NCBI RefSeq assembly: GCF_017654505.1
Contig: NC_054536.1
Coordinates: forward strand, 27,610,512 to 27,674,511
DNA: 64,000 nt
Direction of reading: 5' to 3'
Source of the DNA: Polyodon spathula
Taxonomy: Eukaryota; Chordata; Actinopteri; Acipenseriformes; Polyodontidae
Made by a program: the position numbers and the translations under genes
In this document: positions 44,785-58,293 of the stretch, piece by piece
Numbering within the stretch: position 1 is the first letter of the stretch
Layout: each line of letters starts with the position of its first letter
The notes under the pieces: model-generated
Databases searched by the model: none
Seen by the model: only the letters and a program-made list of their open reading frames with translations
What the model was told of the DNA's origin: nothing

Positions 44785-45321
44785 ATGGCATCAAACCAAC
44801 TCGGGACTTCCCTTACCAAGATCTCGTGACCATGGCAAAAGTCATCTTTTGAGGGGCGGCACCTTGGTGAGGGGCGGAAGTACGAGTATGTAACTTCCAG
44901 CCACTGGAGTCAAGTGAAGGAGAAGGACACTTGTCGGTTGGGGATTGGTGTTCCACTGACTACAGAGGCGGGACATTACATACTAAAGGGAACGTACTAC
45001 TGTGTTCGGGGTTGGTCCGAAAGTAAAGTAGGAGGAGTAACGGGTGGAGGGAGAGTCTGGTTTTGTGCAGCGGGATTTTTGAAACACTAACATTTCTTTT
45101 GTCTTTTTTTTGTTTATGTATGGTCACCACGAAGACAAATTAAAGACGAGTCATCACAGTTTGTTTTGGATTCCACCCCTGCACTCCTTCCCTCACACCA
45201 TTTTGTTTTTCGTTTGTTATTTAATCCTTTTGTTGTGTATAGAAAATAAAAATAAATTATTTTATTTCTGTACACATAAATTACTGTCTGGACATTCCAT
45301 TTAATACACTCTCGCCTCACA
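44734..45321 (+). repeat. 3' LTR of the Gmr1-like element
   Basis: 588-bp direct copy of the 5' LTR (offset 4963) with two substitutions. The polyadenylation signal AATAAA is at 45245-45250. The last 16 sense codons of the Gag-Pol frame run into this LTR before the stop at 44782-44784. Confidence 0.96.
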
Positions 45322-45326
45322 GGCAT
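45322..45326. repeat. Target-site duplication, right copy (ggcat)
   Basis: Exact copy of 39766-39770, directly after the terminal CA of the 3' LTR. Confidence 0.95.
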
Positions 45327-48300
45327 TTTTAAACATTAAAAAAAAAAAAATGTGGCAGTTGCTTGTGGGAATTAGGACCCCTCTATTATGATTAGATACA
45401 TTCATAACTGGTGGTGGTGCTATACGGCATGGTATGAAACGATGGGGAGAAGAGGTGAGAAAGAATGAACTTTACCTCAGCTGACCCATGGCACCATGCC
45501 AGTTTCATCTGTGGTCCACCCATGTATTTATTTTCACCCATGACAAAAGGTTTCTCATGGTTTTTATCACATCGGTCATTCCTACAGTATCATACTCTGT
45601 CCTTAGTCAAGTCTCTATTAAAATGATTTAAATATTAATTCGAATTTTGGATGTCCAGGGCTTTCTTCCTAGTGTATGGTGTAATAATGCGCTAAAACCG
45701 GAGGTGTCAGCAACCCCTGGCATTCAGAAATCATCTTGTATCATAAAAACACGGTGAGTGACATTCACTGGGCAGTGTAGTTTCTGAAAGAGCAATTACA
45801 TCTTAAAACCATTCCTCTTAAAATTAGTTCTGTTTTGCCTCACATGGGTGCTGTAGCTTGACCCTGAGGAAAACAATAATTTTCACCAGCTGTTTTACAA
45901 AATCCTTTTGAAACCCTCTGTAATCTCTGTAGGTGTGGTGGCTTATAATGTATATGGATAGGCATGTGGATCTGGCAGAAAAGACTTAAAAGAAAGAAGC
46001 AAACAACAACTCTGATAAAGAAAACTCGTGTGTTAGTATTATAAAATTACACACAGCATCCGCTGAGCATAATTTTGTCATTGAATTTGAATGAATGCAA
46101 GATCGATTCCAAAACGAGAACCAGAAAAAAGATAAAAGACAGCACAGCATTGAATATGAACAAAGTTATTTTATAAGTACTTTTTTTTTTTTATAAGGAT
46201 AGCAGCACAATAATTAAAATTTTGAAACCAGAAATCTGTGAGCCTGTCGGCATGTCAACACCCAATGCGTAATCAGTGATGACCCACACACATAACAGGT
46301 CCCCCTGTTACATAGCCATCAAAAACAGTACCCCCTCTAAAAACCACTGTACATATACATAGATAGGAATTAACTTGCTTATTTCTATTGATGTATTTAT
46401 TTTGAAAAAAATAATCTTGCTGGTTACTAGAAAACAATGGAAAAAAAAAACATTATAAAAAGGGACCGGGAATGTAAAATCATTTCCTAGGAAGCAATCC
46501 TTTAGTAAGTAACCAATTGTACAACAGTAATCCATTGCAATTCCAAGATACTGTCTAAGTACTAGTAAGTTACAGTGCTGTATCAGGACCATAGAGCAAT
46601 AATGGTTCCAAATCGATTCTGTCACCATTACTGGTAATGCTAGTGATCTGCTAATGCTTCTCTAAACTGGGATTATAATGGTTACCAATGGTATTTTTCA
46701 TTTTATTTTCAAACTTTTCTGTAAAGGGCAGCTGCATTCTCTGAATATTTGCAGGGCGCATGTTTTGCATTTTAAATCATATTCTGTGTAACCTTTTTCA
46801 TGTCAATGAATGACATACATTTATGTTTGATAATCCTCTGTAAAAACAGCTTTTATTTTGCATTTAGATAAGGGTTGATTAAATGCATTATGTTGAGTAG
46901 TTTAGGCAATTGACTGAATACAGTGACTAATAATGCACAGTGAAGTGGATTTCTTTAAATTTAGAACTAAGTTATATAACTGTGTTTTTAAGTTCATCCA
47001 GTACAAACACTGTTCTATAGACAAGACCATAAATTGAAATATTGTTGATTTGCAAGGAGAAACAGAGAAGCTTAGCGTTACTATAACAACACCACCTACC
47101 CCATCTTTAACACCACACTATTTGAATGAAATAATAGAATACTGCAGAGAATTAAAAATCACAACACATACTCTCAAAGCTAAGCACTGAATCCTGCCTT
47201 TGCTCTGACTCAGAGACAATTTAGCCTTCCCCTTATTAACTGGTGTCTCTTGGCACCTGTGCCAGATCTCAAATTTAATAAGGTTATAATCGAATCTCTA
47301 AAGTATGACCTTTACAGTAATCTGCAACCAGATAAATCCAATGCATCTGGGAATGAAAGTCTTATTTTGGTGTTGAATGTTAGTTGCTTTATTGGTTGCA
47401 ATTTATTCATGGAACCTGAACCTGGTAACTTAGTAACCCTAACTGCCCCATCTTAGTTTGTTGGGTATCTTGTAGTGTATGTGGATTACTAGTGCCTTGG
47501 ACAGAGGAAGTTTGGGGATGCCAGCGGAGGCCTTAATATGTGGTCTTAACATTGAAGGTCACTTTTTATACATTGGATTTAATTGTGGATAGTCCTTATT
47601 ACCAAGATGACCTTAAAGCAATATTTTACTGCAATTTTAAAGTGGTGATAGCTAACAAAATAATTCAATGAGTTTCTACAGTACTTCTACATATAAATTG
47701 ATCATGTCATGTCATGTCAGCTCCAATACAACAACTCTTTTCTTGGGATGCTCATGGAACATCTTCCCTTGAAACCAGTATAGTTTACTCAAATGTGTAC
47801 ATCACTCTAATAATATCTCTTCCACTTAAATCTTTCCTTACCCAATCTGAATTGTTAATGTAAACTACCCCTTTCCTATTCTCTACACACATAGCCAATA
47901 AAAAATAAACATTTCTATTTGTTCAGTCCTAATGTTAATATGTAAAGCCTTATCAAAACTACCGAAAACATAATCTTAAACTCTTTTTTGCTCTAAGGAT
48001 TTAAAAAGCAAATTATATAAAATATATATATAATTCCAAACCTAGACACTGTGGAAGTATCCATAACTATAAAGCAGTTTACAGTGGTATGTGTTAGTAC
48101 TACAGATACCACAGGTAGTACTACAGGTGCTACAAGAAACTAGAATGTTCATAGAGTTTAATACATTTCTATTAGTATTACTTCATTCACAGTAGAATTT
48201 AATATGCCTTAGAACTGTGGATATTTCTGGAACATTTCTCACTGGATGAATTGACAACCCAAACTTAAACGCCTCTTTTAAGCCAAGGAACGTATTTAAG

Positions 48301-48427
48301 AATAGGAGCATACATTTAATGTATTTCAGAAATTGGAATATGATAAACCCCAATCAAGATGAAGAAATAAAACAACCAAGAGAGTGTGAACTCAGAGACG
48401 ACAAATCAGCTCATGACAGTTTTAATG
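45327..48427. other. No recognised gene
   Basis: AT-rich DNA between the Gmr1-like and hAT elements. Only short chance frames. Confidence 0.5.
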
Positions 48428-48435
48428 GTCTAGAG
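48428..48435. repeat. hAT target-site duplication, left
   Basis: gtctagag, repeated exactly at 49669-49676. Confidence 0.92.
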
Positions 48436-49437
48436 CAGTGGTACTCAAAGTGGTGCCCGCCGCCAGGCCATTGTGCCCGGTCCAGCTGCTCTTAAATTAT
48501 GGGTCGTGAACACATTTCTGGTGGGTCGTAGCGAGGGAAAATAAATAAAGCTTTAAACATGTTTTCCAAAAAAAGCATCACAGCAGTCTGTTGACAGTGC
48601 TGCTTGCTTATGCTGTGCTTGTACTTACTTGACATGTTTTTTTTTTTTTTTCTGAAGGGCCTCTGCGATACGATAAAACAATTGAATATCGGCATTTTCT
48701 CTGCGGTAGCCCAATTATAAGTTAGCTGGGTGGGACATAAACTGTGTCTGTTTCAGTTGCAGGTACTGACAGTAAGTTTAACCAATAGGAGAGTCAAATA
48801 TCTGCCAAGTTTTATGCAGCTGTCCAATCAAAAGCAAGCAAAGGTCGTTCACAGTATTCTGCATGAATATTGAAGGCGATTGAGTAGCCAATGGGAAAGT
48901 GAAATATCTGATAGCTGTTCAATCATTTGTGAACAGAGGCGGGGTGTTAATATGCTGGGTAAGCACTGAATTTCACAGACTGTTATTAAGAAAAATACAT
49001 TTCAGTATTGAGAATTAAATTTTCTCTCTCTATATTTTTTTAATTTGAGCAGACAAGGGGAAACACCACAGTAGATTATGTTATCTAGATTTAGATTTAA
49101 TAGATTTAATCCACTTTCTCTGAATAACTGTACTGTAGATAACTGTACTTTAGATCTTTAAAACAGACTAGTGTTCACAAATTTGACAAATTGAAACAAA
49201 ACGAGACGCTATTTATCCTTGTTTATTTTAGTTTATTCATAGTTATCTGTGTAAACATGCTGTTTAAAAATATTTGCAATGAGTATTTTATATAAATTAT
49301 TTAAAAAAATAAGCACAGCACGCACAATTACTGCCTGAGACGTGGCTTTATCAGAGTGAGCCAAGAATAACTCCCGCTAAAACTCTCTCTCTCTCTCTCT
49401 CTAAAACATTATACTCTCTGTGATTTGAATTTTTATA

Positions 49438-49532
<95 letters not shown>

Positions 49533-49668
49533 CACACGCACACACACACACGGTATATGTCGCGGAAGGTAATGTTTAAGATAAGAACCTATGCAATACT
49601 CAGCGTGCCCACAAACAGCCAAGTGAGATCAATTTATGCCCGTGCCCAGATTACTTTGAGGACCACTG
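48436..49668. mobile_element. Non-autonomous hAT element (1233 bp)
   Basis: Ends are CAGTGGTACTCAAAGT on the left and, reverse-complemented, CAGTGGTCCTCAAAGT on the right: a 16-bp terminal inverted repeat with one mismatch, of the Charlie/SPIN-like hAT type. An exact 8-bp target duplication gtctagag flanks it at 48428-48435 and 49669-49676. No transposase is present. A compound (TA)n(CA)n microsatellite (49443-49551) sits inside. Confidence 0.93.
49443..49551. repeat. (TA)n(CA)n compound microsatellite inside the hAT element
   Basis: About 28 TA units then about 27 CA units with two CG interruptions. Confidence 0.97.
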
Positions 49669-49676
49669 GTCTAGAG
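49669..49676. repeat. hAT target-site duplication, right
   Basis: gtctagag, identical to 48428-48435. Eight bases is the hAT rule. Confidence 0.92.
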
Positions 49677-50037
49677 GTAGAGGTAACCTTTAAGGAAGCT
49701 GAAAAATCAACCAAGCTTTGTTGACAAGATGCAGGGCAAGCAAGGAGCAGTCAGCAATTACTGTGCCTTTATTTGAAAGGTGACAACAATCTATACGAAT
49801 GAAAACAAAATGCTGGTGCTGGTGGCTAAGTAGATTCAGAGCATGATCTATAAAGTAAGTCATTTCCAGGATTCAACTGTTTAATTTAGGTTTAGTTTAC
49901 TTTTCCACATACTTTACTTTTTTTAGTTTTAGAAATTCTAAATGAACATACATAGAGTGTTTATTTCACTCATGAGGATAGTCAAAAACAACTCACTCAC
50001 GTCAGAAATATATTACAGATGAACCCATTTTATATCA

Positions 50038-50110
50038 CCTCGCTTAATATCATACCCTGTTTGTTATCACAATTTTTCAAAATCCACTCGCCATGCACCA
50101 CTAGTTCTTT
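50038..50110. repeat. Dispersed repeat copy, partner of 27961-28030
   Basis: Shares cctcgcttaatatcataccc exactly with 27961-27980, then a diverged match through ccactcgccatgc. Confidence 0.4.
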
Positions 50111-53100
50111 GAGAAATGACTTTACTAAGTAACTGTCAGGGTCTAATATTGTTAATTCCAGGTAAGGATAGATTTTATAATTATCCTTCTAACCCTTTCT
50201 CCACAGGATTTTTGGATTTTGAACTGAGCACTCAGACCTTCCCAATGAGTGAACAGAAACCACATGAACATATATAACACGTATAACTGTAGTGAAAAAA
50301 TTAAGCTGAAAAATGTAATGGTTTTTGATTCAAAAACACAACCATATAAGTACGAGATTTAAACTGGCTTCGGACAAGGCCTCAGTACAGCTCAGTGCAT
50401 ATGTTTGTATTAGAAAGCATGGATATCCATGGAGTCAATATGAAAGAGACAAAAAGACTGACAAAACTTTACAATGTTGGATATTTATACCTTTGTAAAC
50501 AATTGTTGACTCCACTCCCATTTGTCTTACTTCTGTCCAATCACAGGGGTTTCCACTTTATCATTGCACATTCCTTCTGTGGGGAAAAAGGGGGTGGGGG
50601 TGGGTTGCATACCACATTTTACCTAGCAGGGTGCATCCATCTTGTTTAAGTTCCCCTCCCCCATCTTTGTTAATCTCCTGCCTTTTGGCGTTTAGCTCAG
50701 ACAACTATCTGTGACAGAGTCGTGTTAGGCTATGCAAAACTGCACGAAGCTGGTTTTGCCAATGGGAAATGAAAGAACTCGAAACTTCCACAATACTGTA
50801 TAGAACCTTAATATAAAAGCATATTAAAGCAACTGAATTAATAAGCACATTAAAACGACTGTAAAAACACATCCACACACAATTTAAACATAATGATTAA
50901 AAACAACTTAACTATAAAAGACACACATACTCATAATGTAAAACTTATAATTAATAACATAATTAATACAACATGCAGAAAGCCATCACTACATAACAAT
51001 AAAAGCAGCAATTTGGTGAAAAGATATTTCCAATATATTCATCTGGGCCTAAGAAAGGCCTAGAAATCTCAGTTAGTAGTCCTGTGTTCCATCCAAGCTG
51101 CCAAAACACTGTCCAGGTAGAAACGCCAATAAAGGAGAGTATTAGTTGAAGGTGACCATCCCAAGAAGTTCCTGATCCATTTGTTTGTCCCGGTGTAAGG
51201 CTTGTATTTGGCTCCCTTCAGGCTCGGCCCGCTTTTCTCTAGCACCACGACACAGAATCCTGCAACAGAAGAATGAACAGCATAATCTCCACACTACTTC
51301 TGTGTCCCTGGTCATTCACTACATACATCCCGATCTCAACCCTTCCTACTCTGACTTGGTCTTCTGACTCGGCCACTGGTACTTAGCTTAAGTAGGGTAG
51401 GACCTTGTGTCTCTGGTGTGTGCAGGGAGCAGGCAGTCCGTCCCTTGATTGGTGCCTGTTCACTTCTCCGGGGGTCAGTCATGGAGGTGGGTGCCTTGAA
51501 GGGAAGCAGTACAACACCTTGTCATAAACCACAATTAATATCAGTAAATATAAATCTTTCTACCAAGTGTCTTTACTTCTGAATCATTTGTCAAACGCCA
51601 TACGGTCCTCGACATAATAATATTAATAATCTTCTTTTAATCAAATGAATACTTAGCTTTTGCTGTCAGTTTGTGGCCAGTCTTTCCTTCCAACCAAGCT
51701 TCCTGAGGAATTCCAAGAGAAACGTTTACAATTTCAGCATTTCTAACAAACAGAAACAGCTTGGAGATTTCGGAAACGATGGTCAGACGCCCGTATTTTT
51801 CAACATGCAAAGCAATACCACAGTTCAGTGCTGTTGTGGTTGCTGGGTCACATGTTGTCTGATGCCGTGGAGTGCTGTGTCATGCTTGCTGTTGCCAGAA
51901 TGTGTGATGCCGTAAGTGAGTGGTGGTATGTGTATGACAGAGATGCCATCTTAAATATTATAGAGTGCGCAGCACAATAAACAAGCTCAGTGTAGTAGTT
52001 AATCTACATCAACACTGTTTCGTGTCCGTTTTGTATGATATAACAGTGTAATTGAGGTTGTGTCTTTGTAAATGCATATTTATGTGATGTTTTATTTTTT
52101 CCTCAAATTAAGGGTGGTAAATTTTAGTCTTAAATTTGAAAGCATTTTAAATTCGAAGAAAATGGTAGAATGGAGAAACATTAATCAGACAAGTTTTATT
52201 TTCTAAGTAATTTTACATAATTACAAAGTGGCCCTTATGTCTCCATATCTGTGTTTTACACAGAAGGGTCACAATTCTTAAAGCTAACACAGTGTCATGG
52301 TCTCTCAATATAATTGTAACCGAAAACACACACACACAGACACAAATGCTCTTGGGCCTTTAAAACTACATTTTCTCTAAACTGCTTCGCCTGTCTCTCA
52401 CGTCATTAAGCATTTGTATTTATCTTACAAGCCCAATTGAAAATATTGAATTTCTTTACTCATTATCTGTCACAAGTCATGCCTACCTTGTAAAATAAAA
52501 ACAATATTTTCGGGCTGTAATACAGTGCTGATTCCTGGCCATTTAGATTTCATACTGTTGAATAAATACATTTTCTGAACAATGAAGAAAATACATACTG
52601 TTTTACACATATGTGTTTTATGCAGGATATGTAGATCAGGATATGTAATAAAGGTCAGAATGATGATTGGTTAGAAGAACTTGAAAAGTCTTCAACATCT
52701 CATATTGGGAGCTGAAAGAAGAGTTTGACTCCTTGCATACATAATTTTTGTAACATAGTAACATACCTTCCCACCAAATCAACCACTGACTGCACCCCCG
52801 CCTCGCACCTATCAAATTATTACAATTTGTTTGGTGGGGTTCACAGGGGTTTTAGGGTTTTGTTGGATTTCTGGTACCCCACTATTCTACCAATGTCATA
52901 GCTATAGGTAACAAGATGGAGGTGCCTTGAATGGTTTCAATCCAGGATCTGTAACTCTCTTCACATTTTGGTTCCTGCAGTAGGTTATAAACGTGTGATG
53001 GCAAAGATTAAAATGCACTGAACCCAGCTGAAGACACCCTGCCTCTGGGAGAGAAACCTATGAACAAGCCACAGGGACATCAGATTAATGATAAGAAAAA

Positions 53101-56042
53101 AGATCACCCAGATGGAAAAAATACATTTTAACAACTTCTGATTACATCTCCGCTAAATGAAGTGAAAATTAAAACCTTCTGCTTTCCAAACATTTTTTTT
53201 TAATCTGATGACACTGTAGTTTAGTTAACTGAAGCGCTGTAACATTAGAAAACTTTAACTTTTAGTAAAAAACAAACACACACAAAAAAAATACCCAATT
53301 AAAGTACTAAGCTTTGGCTTAACCACACACTTGACATCATCATTTTCTGATAGGACTGCACAGAAAGTTAACATGATACATCTACAATAGAAGTTATTTA
53401 TTATAGTTAAAGTTAAACTACCCCACCTAGAGTGACAAAAAGGGAAGTGACCAGTATGTTTGAGGAATGTAAACAGGTTTTCTATTAGGATATATTAAAA
53501 ACACTGCAGCTTTAAGTTATTTTTCACGGGAGGGCAGCTCGTCCCAGGATTCCTCTCAGCTCATGTTTGAATACCTGCTGGGAGCCGTCAGTATGATTTT
53601 GGGGACCACAGTACGATTTTGGAACTGATTGAATTGATGATTGTACTGATGTGAGCTACCACTTGCCAAATACCCCCTGAGTTTCATCTTGATTAAATTA
53701 GTAATTGAAAAATAAATTGGACTGAAACCAAAGAAAAGAGGTAGAGAGAACACCACCCCAAATGAATTAACCACAAGCGGTATCCATATCTTTCAAAATC
53801 ACAGCAGTCTTTCAAGTACATTCAAGAGCATTTGAATAATTTCTTTTGAAAGATGTTTTATTGTTTGATACAAGGTAGACCAAATACAGATCTATTTTAC
53901 TTTAAATAATACATTTTTATACTTTTTTCATCTTACAAAATGTTAAATATTGACTACAGATGCTGGGAGCGGGTACAGTCTGCTGATATAAAATGGATTA
54001 GCGACCAAGAAGCTTAAGCTAAAGTGCTCATAGATGTCTTCCAACAATTGTCAAGTTTAGATTAACACAGTGCCTCCTCCCGTGCTTTTCATTTGGAAGC
54101 AGTAGATTTGTTACAAGTGTCATGTTGGCAGTAGATTTTGGTAGATTAATAAATGGAACTTGGAGAGCAGTGCTCCAACCTAAGGCCACTTTCAAGAAAC
54201 TAAAATAATGTTCCTATTAATTTCATATTCTTAAACCCTTTATTTCCCCTAACGTAAGAAATTGAAGTTTCAGTATGTCATAAACATTCAGCTGCACATA
54301 CTCTTGAAGTTCTGTGTTTGTACCAGGATATGTTTGACCCTTCCCACTGCTTGTAAAGTTCCCTGTTTGATTGTTTAAATTCTAGTTCATGTAATAATTT
54401 TTTTTAAAGAGCTTTAGAATAAAAGAGTTTTAGTCAAACATGTGTCACTGTTTTCTCTGCAAACATGGCAGATAGATGAACCAATCAAACCTCATCAGTC
54501 ACTCTCTTTGAACTCCACCAGCTCCCCTTTAAAAACTCTTTAAAAGTCTGTAAGTAACTGAATTCAATTGTTGGGATCATTGGCCACGAATCCTGCTGTT
54601 GTAGAATCATCTGGAGTGAAATGCTCAAGCTTCCAGTAGAATGTATACATAAACCTAATCTTATCTATATTAAACAATTTTACCCAAAACCTTGAACTTA
54701 ATTCAAACTTTATAGTCGTTAAATTGTCTCCCCCCAGTGGGTTGACTGATATATTATTTTCTATACAACAGATGTTATTCAAAGTGTGGATCTACCCTGA
54801 GCATTTATTACCTGATGAATACTAATTGATGATGATCACTGATGAGCACTAATATTCCCATTACATGGTTGTTTACTGAGGGAAGTAAAACGTGAATGAA
54901 CTTGTTCCAGTTTAAGCCAACTCTTACTGTAAAGAAGGTAAAGAGGCACTTAGCTATCCTGATTGATTCAGGAGTACAAGCATTAAGAGCTAATGAAGAG
55001 GCAACTCTCAGTCCCTGACAGCACAATGCAGCTTTTAGGTCAGCTCAACAACATTGTTTTGTTTTTGCATTTGTTTTGTGAAAGATCTGTGTTTCGCTTC
55101 TGTAATAGTTCAATAAACATTCTTCTCAACCAATAACACAATTAAAATCAGAATCTGACATGCAGTCCCTTGTTTAAAATGCACACTGTAGCAGGTTATT
55201 GTGATTTACTCAGAATTTTTATATAAAGTTTTTTTTTGTTTATTTTAACTTTTTTTTAAATGCAGTTGCTAATTTTTCTTAATTTTAATAAAGAACAATG
55301 ACACGTTTTTGATGAAAAATATTTGTTATTTTGAAATAGATTATTACTAGTTCTTAATAACAATATATGTATGGATGGTATTATTGTTGAACTTAAACCT
55401 GTTCATGGACCCACAGGAACATTAACCTGCTAACTTGCCTTTTTTCAATTAATATAATTTAATTAATAGAGAATAAAAACAAACCAAATTATATTTAATT
55501 ATTTATCATTTCTGAAGTGTCCTTTAACAGCCCGCCGATTTCTTTCAGTGGCTCCTTTCTAAGCTGCTGTGTTGGCTACTGTAATACAGTAATACTATTG
55601 TAATACAGTGTGCACCATGAGTTAAATCAGTGTTCATTAATGGAGCCTTTTTATTGTGGTTTTTCTATCAAATGTAATTTAAACACAAATTCAAAACAAA
55701 ACATTGAATAATAGTATATATATATATAGTTTGCCTCCTTTGTAATTAACAGAGTTGGAGTAACTCGCTACTTAAATAATGCCTTACTGTAATTATATTA
55801 CTTTTGTCAATAATGAAGTAATATAACGAGTCAGATTTTTAATGGGAGTAATAATGTTACAGTTATTGTCATATGCTTACATTAGTGCCATCTTTTTTCT
55901 TAACCCCAATGTGGCTTCTAATGTCTAACATTCTAATGTCTGTGTCAGAAAAGTGATATAGGAAACACATCTACCACCGCATATTCTGAAGTTTAACTGG
56001 ACAAGATTGAAAGGAGTCTTGTACTTGACTGTACATACCACT

Positions 56043-56043
56043 T

Positions 56044-56074
<31 letters not shown>

Positions 56075-56078
56075 TTTG
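56043..56078. repeat. (TTTA)n microsatellite followed by TTTG units
   Basis: About 9 TTTA units, then TTTG and CTTG variants to about 56097. Confidence 0.95.
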
Positions 56079-57075
56079 TTTGTTTGTTTGCTTGCTTACA
56101 GTTGTGGCCACATTTATTCATCATCCCATTATTTTTGTTTACTGCTTTATCACCACACAGTTTGTGTTTGCTATTGTTGATTTGCTATTCATGGTTTTAT
56201 TGAATTTTTACATTTGCATGATTTTCTCTTCATACTGCAAAATTATTGAAAGTCAGAAAATTTACAGTACATTAGTATGCATGGTTTACCTAAATTTATC
56301 CAGTGAAAACAAATCACCCATTTTTGCAAGGCCAGCCACTGGTAGGTGGTTGATGTGATCCAGGGTGATTCTCCAGTGCTGTAAAATACTACAATTAAAT
56401 CCAGCTGTAGCTTATTCCTGGCCCTGGCACCTAAACACCCAGCTGATAAAACAAAAGATTGCTAATTAGGTTTGTCTATCAATTTTTATAAATTTGTGTC
56501 CATTAAAGGTATGTTTAAGTATTTCAGGCTGTCTATTTTCCACCCATCCTTTGGCTTGATTGGGAGTCTATGCTTTAGAGAGAACCAAGAATGAAAAGCA
56601 GAGCTGTGAGAAACCAGTGGCATTCACAAACTTGCTGGTTTTTCTTTTTCATAGTGTTTCTCAGTAAATTATTAACTGTATAAAAAGCATATGCTGACAG
56701 TGTCAGGTATTATGTACTTGATGCGCCAGACTGAGAACTGGCGTTGTGAGATTCAGCAGCCGAGTTGCCAGTCTGCTCTGGAGAAACAGCATGTAGCCTC
56801 TGGCGCAGCTGACTTTGAATGACAGGTCTTCTGTACAGCACTAGGGGAAAATACATCATGTATGAGTGAGGTGACAGTGTACGAAAAGACAGTCGACATG
56901 AATAATCATTTTAAGATGTGACCTTTTGAAATCTCACCACGACTGTGCAGGATTGTATTCAACTTACATTTCTGAAATAAATAGGTTTTCCATTTTTTGA
57001 TAGTTATATACCATCTGCTGTTGCTTGTCCGCCTTATGTTTACTGAACCATTCTGTGACACATTGTGTCAACCAG

Positions 57076-57172
57076 GAGCATCCTTCTACCATCTGGGTGG
57101 CATGACAGATACTCAGCCATAGTGGCAAAGACCGTTTATCTGGTCAATGAGCTGCTGGAGACCGGATTGCTG
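57076..57172 (+). CDS. Candidate internal exon of an unrecognised gene
   Basis: A 97-bp segment preceded by a plausible acceptor (...gtgtcaaccag) and followed by a strong donor gtatgt at 57173. The open frame (one base, then 32 codons) includes PSGWHDRYSAIVAKTVYLVN and ELLETGLL, which looks like an amphipathic helix of a real protein. The reverse strand is interrupted by stops in all frames. I do not recognise the protein. No companion exon was found, so it could be an isolated exon in large introns, a relic, or chance. Confidence 0.3.
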
Positions 57173-57858
57173 GTATGTTTTGTTGTCTTGGATGATAAAT
57201 GTTTTAATAGTTTATCTGTGATTTAATGATTCCAAGCACCCTGCTCTTGGCCTTGAACCTTATTTTAAATGTGCATTTCCCGATTGTTAATATCAAGTAG
57301 TTTTGCATGCAGTTAACCAATTTCCAAATCAATTATCGGATAAGTAATAATCGACAATAATCAATGTATTGATAGGACTTTTTTTTAATGAAAAGCAAGA
57401 AACAACGAAAATTGTAGACTCTTCACAAACGCATTAAAATATAACTGAAAACATGCAGTATTACTAAATAAGCTTTTGGAAAACAAGAACATATCAGAAT
57501 TTTTCATTTGATTATGCCGTTTTTCATCATAAAAAGAAAATACAAAAGGAAGAGCTTTAGTCTAGCAATGAGCATGGAAAGCAAGTGTTACTGGATAGCA
57601 AGCTACATGAGATTTGAGTTTGCAGGGCGCTAGGGAGATTAATCAGCCAATGAATAATTAATTGAGGCTTGCAAAATAAAAGCAATGGCGATCAATAATT
57701 CATAATAGATCACTTGTGGCACACCTAGAAAGCATAAGAGGTTGTAGTAGCATATTGAATTAGCCTACTTCCACTGGCGGCCTGGGTTTGATTTATATCA
57801 AGTGAAATGGTGGCCTCAACTTAGAGGACTATGGGTGCTATTTACAAAACTATTTTAA

Positions 57859-58293
57859 CCTTTTGAATAGTACAAACGTACTGCTACGTTTGCTGCTCTC
57901 TGGTCGCTTCAGCCTTTTTTTTTGTTAGGACGTGTTGTTGTTGTTGTTCCACCCCGTTGTTTATTGTTTATTGCTTACGTGTTATTTTTTAGTCAAAACC
58001 TTTCCTTATAACTAAATAAAAAATATATGTATTAGTTTTATTTATTTACAGTAAAAATGATTTGTCTGTGTTTCACCAGTGTTCATTACAGACATGCAGT
58101 ATTATTACAGACAAATTGCTTTCAGCTGGTTTCTACGCTTTACTCGTAATAATCATGCAGTATATATATATATTCATATATATGACGTCTATATATATAA
58201 TATATAATCCATTGATATAGAACGTATATATATACCTATATAAGTTTGAGTTATAGGACTTGCAGTGCATTTTAGAACTCACTACTCAAAGGG
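57859..58293. mobile_element. piggyBac-type MITE (435 bp)
   Basis: TTAA flanks both ends (57855-57858 and 58294-58297). Termini are CCTTTTGAATAGT on the left and, reverse-complemented, CCCTTTGAGTAGT on the right, 11 of 13 matching. TTAA duplications with C-rich TTT termini are typical of piggyBac-family elements. There is no coding capacity; the interior includes a T run and a palindromic TA-rich block (58160-58250). Confidence 0.75.

Larger units (their letters stand above)
39771..45321 (+). mobile_element. Full-length Gmr1-like Ty3/gypsy LTR retrotransposon
   Basis: Complete 5551-bp element. Seen directly: 588-bp LTRs at both ends beginning TGTGATG and ending CTCACA, a 5-bp target duplication ggcat on both sides, a primer-binding site two bases after the 5' LTR, one continuous Gag-Pol frame, and a purine-rich tract before the 3' LTR. 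The pol order is protease, integrase, reverse transcriptase, RNase H. This order is known for the Gmr1 group of deuterostome Ty3/gypsy-like elements, whereas ordinary Ty3/gypsy elements carry integrase last. No envelope-like frame and no chromodomain are seen. With two LTR differences in 588 positions and no inactivating mutation visible, the insertion is young. Assignment to the group is from domain order and motifs, not from a search. Confidence 0.95.
49677..57075. other. No recognised gene
   Basis: Long AT-rich stretch with the 50038-50110 repeat copy, an unassigned GC-richer segment (about 51130-51480) and a TTTA tract. A weak minus-strand exon-like segment lies at about 56716-56830. Confidence 0.45.

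Noticed and set aside
40147..45326. 64-70-codon frames inside both LTRs
   Set aside because: They are duplicated only because the LTRs are duplicated and have no motif.
54808..55026. Plus-strand reading AILIDSGVQAL, resembling a retroelement protease DSG motif
   Set aside because: No second protease block, knuckle or RT nearby; the surrounding frame is short and blocked.
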